Shown piece by piece: positions 24,042-36,000 of a stretch of DNA of 64,000 bases. The first letter of the stretch is position 1. Each line of letters starts with the position of its first letter. Both the position numbers and the translations under genes were made by a program. Origin of the DNA: Phycomyces nitens (Eukaryota; Mucoromycota; Mucoromycetes; Mucorales; Phycomycetaceae). The stretch spans positions 1,736,001 through 1,800,000 of the forward strand of contig JAHRBC010000006.1 in NCBI GenBank assembly GCA_022702545.1, in the 5' to 3' direction. The notes under the pieces are model-generated. The model made no database searches, was not told the origin of the DNA, and saw only the letters and a program-made list of their open reading frames with translations.

Positions 24042-24434
24042 AGTTGAATGGTAGGGACTTGATTATTTTTTGACAGAGAAAAAGAAGAGAGAGAGAAAAG
24101 TATTGAACAGTCATTGGGGTTTATGCGATCAACTTGATCAAGAATGGTCATTTTATATTATTATTATTTATTTATTTATTTATTTGTAAAATATATATAT
24201 ATGTATATATTTATCAGTCTAAAGATATGGCAATATATATATCCTATAAAGCATAGAGATATTCAAATACGTCTTGATTATACTAATCAGCAAAATGAAT
24301 GAGACTGAATGAGATGTAAGAGGAAGAAAAAAAAAGGACTAGTGGAGAGAAGCCGTCACGTCATTCGTACTCTCTCTAGACCCTGTTGTTGTCATTTGAT
24401 TTCATTTTTCACACTCTTTCTTTTATTCCTCATC
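24042..24434. promoter_or_regulatory. Divergent intergenic region between the 265-aa gene and the CTDK-I gamma gene
   Basis: The two start codons face away from each other across 393 bp, so both promoters must lie here. It contains TTTA repeats at about 24165-24185 and TATATATATG alternations at about 24190-24240. No specific transcription factor site can be assigned. Confidence 0.5.
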
Positions 24435-25000
24435 ATGGCCGAAGACTCTGATCCTTTTGAATGTCGCCTGGTATTCCTGTCCTTACTCACCAAGCTTAAT
24501 GCATCACAACAATCTATCTACAAGGTCGCAAGCTATGCCATGCGCCATCGACGACTGTCAGAGGATCTCTACAGTTGTCTGATTGAAGAACTTGAACAGG
24601 TAAATGTCATTCTCGGACAAAATATTTCCATTTCTTGCCCTTCTTTCTTTCTTTCTTTATTTCTTTCTTTATTTCTTTCTTTGGCTGGGGATACTTGAGA
24701 GGATGCATGTGCGTGTGTGCGTGTAGATACGTGCGCGAGTACGTGTGTGCATGTATACGGGATGTGCTGGGTGAGGTGAATTTGGTTGAAAAGAAATGAG
24801 GGGAGGGGGTTCTCTCTCTTTTTTTTTTGGGATGGAAGCAATTTGTATATACTCTTTATGCACATACCTTGTGGACCTTGGCTTGTTTATTATTATTATC
24901 ATACATTATTATTACTGTTACTGTTATTATTGTTATTATCATTACTATTATAATTGTTATCATCATTACCATACCATGTTACTGTCATTGTTATTATTAC

Positions 25001-25042
<42 letters not shown>

Positions 25043-26246
25043 TACTATTGTCATATTACCATTATTACAATCCGTTTAAAGAGCTCGCTTGCTCTTTGAC
25101 AAGCAGTATAAAGAACAACCATTGTCACTCCTTTTATCTACATAAACCAAAGTCAACACCAACCATCCAAACAAACAAAAAAACATTACTGATCAAGATG
25201 AGAAAGGGTATGTGCGCACAAGGACTATAGATCTTCTTTGCTTTATAGTACTCTTTTTTAATATACGTTTTGTAAGCAAACATACCCTTTTCTTGTTTTG
25301 ATCAAGTAATAAGCTAAAGAAAATATATATACACATATATGTATATATATATATAATAATATGCACAATTTTTTTATATATATTTTTTATTTATTCTCCT
25401 TTCTGTCTATCGCGCCTAGTTGACGGCTTGTATAAAAAGACAACATACATCGTTATTTATCCCTCTGTCTGTACACCTACACCTTTCTCTTTTTTTTATA
25501 TCTTTATGTAGGCGTCAATAAACGCTCGCTTAAACATCGTTTACGTACTCGACGCCATCTTCTCGGCCAGTCTGAAATCACGCTTCACAGGCTATGTAGA
25601 CCTCACCCGCCAAGACCTCGGTAGGATCGTGCAGGCAGTCGTTCCAAGTGATCCAAAGGGCGTTGTCAATCTACCCAGCATGCGCAAGGTAAATTTGAAT
25701 CTTCAAGGTCTTTGACTGAATGACAGTTGTAGATTCTGCATCACTGGAAACAAAAGAGGATCTTTGATATTAGTGAGATTGAGCAAGCAGAAAAGCCGTT
25801 GGTGGGTCGAGAAAGGCAAGTTCAATGTTAATACATAATAACAATAACAATAATAAAATTATTAAATAAAATTAAGCATGTGTAAATAGTTCTCATACAA
25901 CTGGTGACGGGTTTTCAAAAGATGACATCTTGCGTCGCATGGAAGAAGATCGAGAAAGGGTTTGTATATAGAACCGGTTTGATTACATAAATGATTGATT
26001 GCCATACAATCATGATAGCACAAGAAGTTGAGAGAGGAAATCTGGATCAGGTCTGCGGACGAATCGCCAGACGCCCAATTCGAGGAACTCTGGGACAGCA
26101 CGGACGCACTGGATCCAGAGACAGATTATGAGGCAATGATGGTCCAGAATATGATGCGCTTGCCTCACTATGCTTGGCATATGATGCTTTCCCAACGCAC
26201 AACCACCACTCAGGACCAAGATACCGAAATGTGTGAAGTTTCCTAG
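24435..26246 (+). CDS. CTK3: CTD kinase subunit gamma (CTDK-I, Ctk3-like)
   Basis: Regulatory subunit of the CTDK-I kinase that phosphorylates Ser2 of the RNA polymerase II C-terminal domain. Exons are 24435-24599, 25512-25688, 25733-25815, 25890-25959 and 26019-26246, giving 240 aa. The N-terminal CID-like domain is clear (DPFECRLVFLSLLTKLNASQ, then QSIYKVASYAMRHRRLSEDL and SINARLNIVYVLDAI), ending near residue 110. ILHHWKQKRIFD follows, as in CID proteins. A C-terminal helical domain has RRMEEDRERHKKLREEIWI and an acidic segment. Intron 1 is 912 bp, the largest in the window, and full of TAT/TTA repeats. Intron 3 has a GC donor (GCAAGT at 25816), needed to keep frame into SSHTTGDGFSKDD. The length is slightly less than yeast Ctk3. 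Confidence 0.9.
24880..25062. repeat. Degenerate (TTA/TAC)n microsatellite inside CTDK gamma intron 1
   Basis: About 180 bp of imperfect trinucleotide repeats, mainly TTA with TAC and ATC interruptions, ending in a purer TTA run at about 25003-25040. It encodes apparent poly-Tyr frames that are not real coding sequence. Confidence 0.8.
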
Positions 26247-26677
26247 TCCATGATGTATTTATTCTACCTGAATAATGATGATAATGATGATAACGATGAT
26301 GATAGTAATAAACACCAACAAAAAAAAAAGAAAAAGAAAAAGACTTTTTTTTATAATCATTATTTTTCTCTGTTTTTGAAACATCCTTAAAATGATTATC
26401 ACATGAAGTCCGTCATTTCCAATTCATACTCATCTCTAAAGCTGAGTAATGATTACCTGCTTTCGGCTGCAACAATGTTTTTCCGAAGTCAAGACAAATA
26501 CATTTAAGCGATTATATAGAGTATGTATTTCTATTTATGGTAATACCTAATATATTAAGAGTGGCTGAATAATTACAGCTTTCAAAGATTGTTTGTATAA
26601 ATAGGCCGTCTTGACTTGTCCTTCTTTCTTTAATCGACTCTGATTCTGTTATGCCCAGCGCCCTTTAACTCACCACC

Positions 26678-27953
26678 ATGCCTGCCCAATTTATCCACTC
26701 CCCCGAGTTCCATATCGATCTCGAAACAGATGAGATTCTAATGAACGGCTCGACCGAAGAATCAGCCGGCGTCTTGCTGCATGGATCGGTCTTTTTAAAC
26801 TGTCAGGAACCAACAAAGATCAAGGCAATTCGATTGTCGTTTACAGGAACTGCCAAGGTCCATTGGTCTGAGGGTAAGCTAGCCCATTAGTAAGCAATTG
26901 ACTAAATCAATTGTATAGGTAATGGGTCCATTCAGCGTCCTTACAGAGAAGAAATTACCCTTATTCAGCATGACTGGTCACTACTTCCTTTAACTGGAAA
27001 GTCGCACTCACTCGAGGGACAACATCGATGGTGAGTCAATAGAGCAACAACAAAAAATATTTTTTTGTGTGTGTGTGCTCAATAAACCAACTCTGAACAG
27101 GGAATTCGAATTGGTTCTGCCTGGCCACTTGCCCGAGTCAATTCACCACAGCCTTGGCTCAGTGTCTTACCGTTTCAAGGCCATCATCGAACGCTCAACC
27201 TTTCTCATCAACTACGCCACCAGCCGACCCCTCCACATCTCGCGTCGACTGCGCCCTTCGTTTATGCTGGCTCAGTCTGTGGTGATTTCGAATGTCTGGG
27301 CCGACAAGATTATGTATGACATTAGCGTGCCCAGTAAGGTCTATGGGGCCACTGACCAGATCCCCGTCACATTTTCCATCTCGCCCCTCACGACCAACAT
27401 ACGGGTCCTGTCGGTGCTCTGTCTCCTAAAAGAATACACTTCCTTCCGCTCCAAAGGCCACCATAAGGCTGAGAGTCGTATTATCCGATACTGTCGGGAC
27501 GACCATTTTCCGATGCCGCCTTCCGGAAGATGGGTCAAGACCGAAAAGATCGACACTGCTTCTTCTGAGCAAATTCAGTGCGACACTGTCAGTGACTTGA
27601 TCCAAGTCAAACACAAGCTCAAGTTCACCGTCTCCCTCATGAACTCTGATGGCCACGTATCAGGTAAGAATTATTTGATCGATTCACTGGGTTATATTAA
27701 CCTTATATATATATATATATATATAGAATTAAGAGCTGCCATTCCCGTCATAATCTCTCCAGAAGTGCCTGAAGAATTGGACAGTCTGCCAGTCTATGAA
27801 GAAGTGTCTCGGTTGCCATGCATCCAGGCCCTCGTGGAAGGAGTCTGCAACGATTGGTCAAACCTGTCTCGGGTGCCTTCGTATGGAACTGCCTTGCGTT
27901 CACCCGCTACTTTCCCAGCCATCTCGTCTCCAGCCTATGAGACGATTGTCTAG
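26678..27953 (+). CDS. Alpha-arrestin-like protein (arrestin N and C domains)
   Basis: Alpha-arrestins are cytosolic adaptors that recruit Rsp5/Nedd4-type ubiquitin ligases to membrane transporters. Exons are 26678-26873, 26919-27030, 27101-27663 and 27727-27953, giving 365 aa. The arrestin N-domain covers about residues 10-165 (GVLLHGSVFLNCQEPTKIKA, IRLSFTGTAKVHWSEG, then FELVLPGHLPESIHHSLGSV and VSYRFKAIIERS). The C-domain follows with SNVWADKIMYDISVPSKVYG, LTTNIRVLSVLCLLKEYTSF and LKFTVSLMNSDGHVS. LPVYEE near residue 308 sits where fungal arrestins often carry LPSYEE or PPxY motifs; no perfect PPxY is present. All introns are GT-AG. A TA repeat of about 11 units lies in intron 3. Whether it acts through ubiquitin ligase binding is inference. 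Confidence 0.9.
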
Positions 27954-29989
27954 GACACCTTTAGATTATCATGATGGATATATCCAACTGTAAATAGTTG
28001 TGCTTATAGTTTTGTACATAGAACATGTTTTATATTTATCACCTAGACAACAATAAACTTTTTTTTGTTATATTTATTTTAGAATCCATTGTGTTCTTGA
28101 CGTCATTACACAACGTCCAAACAATCCTCCTTCTCCTTCTTCTTCTCCCCCCTTTTTTTATGTCCACAACAAAAAGTGGGACGAGACCAATGTGTCTAGC
28201 CACGCACGTTGCACAAGCTTTGCAGCGAAAATAATATAGACATATCGAGAGCAATTACATACCCATGCATACACATGTATGTAATCTATCTGTCCAATAG
28301 CGATAAGATCTCTTGAGCCGCTGTATAATCTAGATATATATACAGTGCTAAAAAAAATACATAATTATTTATATATTTATTTTTGAGAAACTAGTCGCAC
28401 AATTTTATATCGACTAAAAATAAAATGGAATCTTTAATTTTTGTATAGCCAACAAACGGATACAAAATACCTCATCTCTTGAACTGCAACCAATTATACA
28501 GGTTTGTCAGACAAGTTTTAGATCTTGTGAGCGAGCATCTTGACAGCTCCTATATCCGTTTTTCTTTAATTCAATCTAATAATGATTAATTTATGTTTTA
28601 ATTATTCAACACCACGAGGAACTTTTTTTAAAGACCAACAATATATAAAACTGCCTTTATTTTGGACAAGACGCAAAGTCTGCCAATATACTAAAGGCAT
28701 GCATTGTTGACGGGTCATAAAATGAATAATAATAAAAATTCTAAAAGATACATTTCAAGAAATTCAACCTTTGAGTCCATGGTTTCTGAACTGATAAAAA
28801 AAAATTAGTTTCCTGCAAGAGGTCATTGGAAAGAAGCATGGGCACAGATCAACAGTGTCAACGAGGTGACTCGCTGATCTACCGCTGAATCATGGTAACA
28901 TGTCACTGCATAGTTGATCGACTTTTAATACAGTAAAATCTAGTTGAATTCAACAGTTGTATATCTCTTTGGTGCAAACAGAAGCAGATCTCAAGCAGAA
29001 CTTGTAGTATTATTGAACAGATATACTTTGTCTACAACTTCTTCTTTTTCTCTTTATCATATTAAATCGCGTATAAAGAAAAGTGTCATGGAAATAATGT
29101 TTTCTTTCTTATTGTTATTTGAGAAGGATTTATAAACTGTGCATCTAAAAAGATGGGAATCAATATCACTCTTTTGGCCTCCTGGTCTCCTGCAAGGATG
29201 TTTCTGGATTCTCAACTGACACAATCATTACCAGCATAATATATATATAAGCAGCAAGATACGAGTTGGAGTACATACGAATGTTTAAATGATTTGAATT
29301 TTAATGAGGTATAACCAACATATTTCATGGTCTTTAAAAGATGGGCCAACTACAAGAGATCCAAGACAGAATCCACACTAAAAATCATCAAGTACTTTGT
29401 TTTTCTTCTTCTTTTTTCAAACAAACAATCTGTTATTGAATCCCCCCTTTTTTTTCTTTTTTTTTTGAATTATCCATTCTTTTTTAGAATCCTAAAACCT
29501 GATCTATGGTGCTTAGATGGATCACAAATCAAAAATGAGAATATTCATCTGTAGGACAAGTATATATATATATATTAGAATAATAAAGCGAGAATATTTA
29601 TCAATTTGTAACCTTTATCCATCTACTTGTTTCATGATAGTAATGATTTGGGCCTAGACCAGCGGGCTGGTACGTGCACCAGATGTACGACATTCTCATG
29701 TCTTTGTGTGGAGGCTGGATACAATCTTACCCGTGTAATGTTCTGTCATATCGTGTCATTCAATGTCATTTAATAAAGTGGTCTTTACAGACCATGTTTA
29801 GCCCCGTGAACCTTCATGGATGCCCAAATATCAAATAAAATAAAGTTTTTTTATTGGTTGGGTATTAGGTGGATAGTTGGAGATATCCAAGATATATAAA
29901 GATTTTACAAATAAAATAAAATATGATAATAATAATAATAATATAATAATAATAATAATAGATTCTTCAAGATTCGTCAAATGCCTTTT
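27954..29989. other. 2.0-kb intergenic region, no supported gene
   Basis: AT-rich with poly-T tracts (about 29,430-29,480) and AAT triplets at about 29,925-29,960. Short ORFs at 28944-29135 and 29327-29554 show no recognisable features. Nothing else is visible. Confidence 0.45.
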
Positions 29990-31489
29990 TTAAACCACCT
30001 TGTCGTTCCTGGAAGATGCCCGTTTGAGTTTGGATAGATTAAGGAAACCAGAGTGTGTCCTGGTCGTAATCTTTTTGTGTGATCGCCATGGCCGCTTTTT
30101 GGGTTCTTCTTCTTCGGTATTCTCAGTGTTACATGGACGACAAGGGCGCTGGTTAGAGTAAAAGAGTGGCAAGAGGGGTGGGAGTGTGGGCTGAGGAGGG
30201 AGGGAGTGTGAGCTAGGCAACGGTCCAAACATCTGCAGGATCCGATCGCTGTCGGTTGTCCAGTGCGCAGAACACAGTCTGTATTCAAGACAGATGCGCC
30301 GTTCGTTGCGTTCAATCAGACGTTTGCGCACAACAAATGTGTCCCAGTAAGGACCTCCACAGCAGCTGCAGGATTTAAAAGACGTGAGATATCTCACAAG
30401 GACATCAGACAAGGGGTGTGTGTGCAGACGGTGGCGGAGTGCAATCCTGGCACAGGTCTCCTTGAGGCTGGGTGGGTTGTGTGCAAGGTCCACATCAGCT
30501 ATGCTCAGGAGAGGACAATCGTCTAGTCTGAGTCGACGCAGATACTGCAGGCAGATGATTTCTGCAGGAAGAACATCCAAAGGGTTGTGGGATAGATCGA
30601 GTGTTGACAATCCAACCATTCCAGCCATGTCTACTGGCAGCGAACGCAGCGAATTCGTAGGCAACAAGAGCATCTGGAGCTTCTTTAGATGTCCAATGCT
30701 GGCTGGCAGATACTCGAGGCGGTTTTCTGACAGGTCAAGTTCAAGCAAGTTGTTTAGATAGGCAATCGTGTCTGGCAAGTGTGTGAGCCGGTTACTGGCC
30801 ACCGATAGCCACTCTAGTTGTTGGAGATAGCCAATCTCCTTGGGTAGTTCAGTAAGTTGGTTGTATGATCTACAAGTAAGTAAGTAGTATATGAATTAAT
30901 AAAGTGGCTCTATATACACTCTGTCATATTTAAAAAAAAAAGGATTTTGCCCACACACACGTATTCACATATTCATATTCATATTCATATACTAACTAAT
31001 GTGTACGTGTATCATACAAACAGGTACTCACAAATCCAACTTACGCATCGCTGTGAGTAGCCCGATATTTGAGCTCAGGCATGTCAACGTGCGACTGGAT
31101 AGTTGAATGACCTTCATGGCCTTGTGTAGAGACAATGTGGCGACCTCTGCAAAACTCATGGCAATCAATGGAACCGGCCGAGTGTCACTTTTGGGGAGCC
31201 GTTTTGCGTGGCCATAGTAGGTTTGGTCAATGTAGACCAGATCAGCTGTGAGATCACCTTGGCCACCAAGGTATCCTGAATCTGCTCTTTCGAAACATGT
31301 CTGGGTGGAGATTGCTGAATTCAAAGGATTCCGTTTCAGAGCCTGGTCTGGATCAGAAAGGCCGTACAAAGAGGGATGTCGCAACAAGAGATCATCGTCT
31401 TGATCATGTCGAGAGTGAGGAATGGTTATTGTGTTTGAGAAATGGCCAAATGTCAAGGACCCAAGAGGTTTGCTGCGGGCTTGGCCCAT
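29990..31489 (-). CDS. Leucine-rich repeat protein, possibly N-myristoylated
   Basis: Exons in transcription order are 31489-31032 and 30869-29990 (GT-AG intron), giving 445 aa. The N-terminus MGQARSKPLG fits an N-myristoylation signal with a basic tail, suggesting membrane attachment. Residues 1-115 are disordered. Leucine-rich repeats of the 23-residue SHOC2-like type run from about 120 to 270 (LSYNQLTELPKEIGYLQQLE, ASNRLTHLPDTIAYLNNLLE, LSENRLEYLPASIGHLKKLQ, DLSHNPLDVLPAEI). After the repeats comes a Cys-rich region with FKSCSCCGGPYWDTFVVRKR and LCSAHWT that could bind zinc, then a Pro-rich and basic tail. A role as a signalling scaffold is plausible but unproven. Confidence 0.88.
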
Positions 31490-31961
31490 TTTATTTTATT
31501 TGATATACAGATATAAAGTCAAAAGAAATGATTTTGAGTACATGCGTACCAGGACAAGAAAGAGCAAATATAAATAAATAAAAAGAGAGGGGTAAATATT
31601 AAAGCAATAAAAAAAATATGTGTTAAAGAAGAAGAAGAAGAAGAAGAAGAAGAGGAAGAGGAAGCCTATTTTTGGTACTTGTGTCCTTGTCCCCTTTCAA
31701 TAGCCCACCGTCTTGCTATCCTCTCTCTTTCTCTCTTTTTCTCTCTTTTTTTAGGTTATATGCCGTATTTAATGCTAATCATTTTGTTCTATCGATTGTC
31801 AGAATTGCTCTTCTTGCCTGAGCCTTTATTGATCATCAGACCCTTTTTTTTTCTTTTTCTTTGTTAAAGAACCATCCTATCTGTATGCCGTGCCGTCTCT
31901 TGAGATGCATTATCACAAGAGTCTACTAACCCTACGACCACAATCCCAGTTACTCTCACTC

Positions 31962-31992
<31 letters not shown>

Positions 31993-32165
31993 AAGGGAAA
32001 AAAAAGGGCAGCCAGATCAGTCCCACCAAAAATCCCAATCTATCTTTACCTCTCTCTCACTCACACACACACACTCTCTTTCTCTCTCTTTCTCTTTTGT
32101 CTGTGGGTGGCTTGGTTTGCAGTGACTTTGAAAGGTCCCCTCAGTCTTTGAGCAACCAAGCTATC
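31490..32165. promoter_or_regulatory. Divergent intergenic region between the LRR and IMP2 genes, with GAA repeats
   Basis: Both starts face outward across 676 bp. Two GAA runs are present, at about 31628-31652 and 31962-31995, plus CT-rich sequence at about 32040-32100 directly before the IMP2 start. These runs give apparent poly-Lys/Glu frames with no coding value. Confidence 0.5.
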
Positions 32166-33038
32166 ATGGGCATCTTTAGTCGACTCAGGGCCAGTCCTTA
32201 TACGATCCCTACCCTCAAGGCACTCACCTGGGTACCTGTAGTTTTCTTTGTGCTCGAAAATGGCGTCAGTACAACAAGAATAGATGGACGCTCTATGCAG
32301 GCAAGACATAGCATAGCATAGCATAAAGTGCAGTGTAAATGCCCAAAATCCCTGACTGTCTGACATTGTGCCATCAGAATTATTAACATGATTGTATGAT
32401 TCATAGCCTACATTCAATCCTGATAGCAACGAGTTGAAACGTGATGTAGTATTGGTGAACAAATGGGCTGCAACAGGCCACTCATTCCAACGAGGCCAAG
32501 TGGTAGTTCTAACGTAAAGATCCCAATAAATCTCGAGAAATTCAGTTATTTTTTTTATCATATATATATTTTTTACTAATCAAGGCTATCCACAATAGTT
32601 CACCTAATGATCCAAAGCGCAAAATCATAAAGCGTATCATTGCTCTACAGGGTGACACTATAAAGCCACGCCGGGGCAATGAAGAAGGTAGACTTTTACA
32701 GGATCGTTTTTGTGGTTTGCTAATCGATTCCAATGGATTCTAGTATATATACCAAAGGGCCATTGCTGGATAGAGGGAGACGAGAAGTTCCACTCCAACG
32801 ACAGCAATACCTATGGACCTGTAAGATTCCTATATATTTGTGTGGGTGTATAAATGTCTATTTACTAAGCACTGCCACACTACTTTTTTAGGTACCAATC
32901 TCACTTATCACTTCCATCGTAAGCCATATCGTCTGGCCTCTGGATCGGTATGGACCTGTGGAAGTAAAGGGTGTTGAGACCAAGCGAGTTAAGGTGGGAT
33001 TCATTGCTCCAGATAGCGATGATGATTACTGCTGGTAG
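32166..33038 (+). CDS. IMP2: Mitochondrial inner membrane protease subunit 2 (IMP2/IMMP2L)
   Basis: Signal-peptidase-like serine protease that removes sorting signals from proteins entering the intermembrane space. Exons are 32166-32300, 32407-32513, 32599-32687, 32744-32820 and 32892-33038, giving 184 aa, typical for the family. A single membrane helix lies at about 15-32 (TLKALTWVPVVFFVLENGVS). The catalytic Ser is Ser43 in DGRSMQPTFNPD and the catalytic Lys is Lys92 in IIKRIIALQGD; these positions agree with the yeast S/K dyad layout. YIPKGHCWIEGDE and SNDSNTYGPVPISLITSIVS are the later signal-peptidase boxes. Intron 1 uses a GC donor (GCAAGA at 32301), which exactly separates Gln45 from Pro46 of the active-site motif. 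The rest are GT-AG. Confidence 0.94.
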
Positions 33039-36000
33039 ATGGGATGTTTAATAGAATACAAACATACCAACTTTTACACACACGCACATACATACATGCA
33101 TACACATCTTGTATTAAGTCTATTTATCTATTGTAGTTTTTGACATTTCTAATCCAAGCCAAAGAATATTCTCTTATTTTTTGGCCGATACAAATGGGAA
33201 TACTGTGATTACAACCATCAGTCAAATGTGTCGCATATACCTTCACTAGTCTTGTATCTTGTGGGCACAATGGACATGGTTATATCTAGCAAGTGGCCTT
33301 TGATCTTTTCTAGGGTGAAAAAGACAGTAATCCGGTCTTCTTTATACATGTGCGTAAGGGTGGGTCCGACTTCTTGGGCCATTGACTAGATTAGTTGGTT
33401 TTGGTATGCGCTGTCTTATCTACCTAGACACATTCTCCTAACCCAAGCACATGTAAAGCATATTCTCCAATGTTGGTCCCAGAGAATGGGGACGATTATG
33501 GAATTATTCTTTTTACGTATAATATATTTATATTTAATATTTATATTTTTATATATGTATGTGCTTTTGCAGTCACAATAAACCCTCTGGCTTTCTCTCA
33601 CAAACATCTCACCCAGACCCATGGTGATGATGAGTTGATGTTGAAACAAGAAAAATACAAGAAACAACAAAGCCTTTGCTGCTTCTTGTAGTTCGTGAGG
33701 GTTGTTAAAGACCCGTCAATTGCTGCCTATAAAAGAGATTTTGTTTGGGCAGCGAGGATACATGAATACATTGGCTGTAATCAGCATTATGAATTATAAG
33801 AGTCCACCATTACAATGACCAAAAAATTCTCAAGCGTAATAAAATGCTTCTTACAAAAAAAAAACAATGACCAAAAAAAAAGTATTGTTCAATAAAGTCA
33901 ACAAAATGGCCTCCCTACTCTGGTTCTGATTGCTCTTGAAAGACGCCTTTTGGATTTGGATCCCTTACTAAAATTATATGGAGGTGAATCTTGGTGGACA
34001 AACAAAAAGGCATGGATTGGAACACATTATAATGTGAATTCAAATTTCAATAATCCCATTCACTCAATAATGGACGCGACAATTGAATGGAATACAAAAT
34101 TAATTAGATTGACCATATTTAAAGATATCAAATCCTTGGGCCTAGTTTGATTATATAAAACAGCAAGCTCAGACTAGATGAATTGAAAAAGAAAAAATGT
34201 TGATTTTCAATAAAACTTTTCAATGTTTCTGTCTGCCATCATCCGAGGTTTTTATATACAACATTTCTAGTAAAAAAAAAGGTAGCTCAAGATACCTTGG
34301 ATTCTGTGTTGATCATTAACTAGTCAAAACCTAAATAATCTGCTAGTAATACAAGTATCGTTTTGTAGGAAAATACAACTCTTCTTCTTAACTTTTTACC
34401 AAGCTTTCAACAGTTGAATTCAATTTGTTTAGCTTCTAGCAGGTGCGTCCATAACCCTTTGATCTAGTATCTGCTGTACTGGGTAAATGTGGGAGATGAA
34501 CTAGGTTAAATTGGTTGCGATCTAGCCATGTGCAAGATATATGGACCTCAAATGACCAACTAGTATTGTATGATGGCCGTATCCATTGCCAACCGGCAAG
34601 ATTATTGCTTTTATCCGCACGATCCAATATGTGTAAAATAATATAAACACTTTTATACAACTAGTTAGTAATGGGCCTATAATAAATAAACACTCTAGAC
34701 CCTTGGAACGAACCTATAGCATGGGCTCAATCAGACAAAATGGTAAAAAGTTGGTCAAATAATCTGTGACATGACATATTTGCTCTAGGAGCTTGGGAGG
34801 ATAGAACTCTTGGACTTCTTTAACACAACGAGACTTGACATCTTGTTTTGGAAATGGTTTGCTAATTTTAGCCTGATTGCCTTGGTGATAAATGTGTTTT
34901 CTACGTTGCCAAGGTGATTATTTGGTTTCCCTGGAAATATCGTACTCTGTTGAACGGGGCTTTTACAACCAAATTGGCAAGTATGTGTCTTGCAATACTT
35001 TGATTTCGAATACAAAGTTGGCTATATTTCCATGTCATCATTCTTCCGATCGACAGGTAGCTATCTCTTTGGCCTTGTAATTCATAATGATAACCCATTT
35101 TCTTCTTGGAACAAGGGCCGGAAATAGCCCTCGATAGCATTCCCGTTTATAGTGCTGCAATTTGCCAACTTGAAAAAATAATAATACAATACTCCTGATT
35201 CTGTGGGCATTTTGCAGAAAATGATATAAACAAGGATCTCGATTAGTTTCATATATGGCTAAATCCATGAAACCTACCGAGAACCATGTCCAAACGCCTC
35301 CTGTTTGTTCCTTGCGACTTATTAGATAACATACAAAGAGTAAATGGCCAGGATCAATGGTATGTTTCCTGGCAACAAACCTAGTCAACCCGTGATCGTC
35401 TTGTGCAGCTCTATGTGTCACAATTGGTTGAACAAAATCTGTGGAACAGTAGTGGCTGTCAAGTTTTGCAAAAAAAAATCTCCAGAGTATCATCTCAATA
35501 GATTCCGAATGGTTTGGAATGCTTGTTGGGAGCTTCTAAAGGAGCTTAGTAAATGCGCGGCTTAACATAAGATTAGTCCGAAGTGTCTCCTTGTCTGGCA
35601 TGTGCTGAGCGGTCAAACGTAGCCCACGATTTAAACACAATCTCTATATATCTTGTGGGTAGTTTATTTCAGGATGATGCCCTTGATTGATTGTGCTTGG
35701 TGGTGTTTATTGACTAAATAACGTTGTCTGTGCGAATCAGAATGGGATTGTGATGAATCTAGGGGAAAATCTGCAGTTTTGAATGTAATATTCTTGTTTC
35801 TCATCAGAGGCTTTTACTACCCTCGACTTTGTTTACTTTTCCAATGTCCACCCCCTCTCTCTTACTTTCTTTTACCGACAAATAAGAATGCGGTTTTCTT
35901 TGAAAAGATCATATAATACTCTCTTGTAGCCGTGTTTTTTCTTTTGCTCTAGATGCGTTTTTTAGGGAGGTGTGAGAAAGCACCGAGGTATGACCTAACC

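Noticed and set aside
24796..25230. ORFs with long poly-Tyr and poly-Leu
   Set aside because: They translate the TTA/TAT microsatellite inside intron 1 of the CTDK gamma gene.
34430..35570. Cluster of minus-strand ORFs up to 151 codons
   Set aside because: Neighbouring frames are open over the same stretch and none shows a family motif or consistent splicing. A decayed gene or element is possible but cannot be supported.
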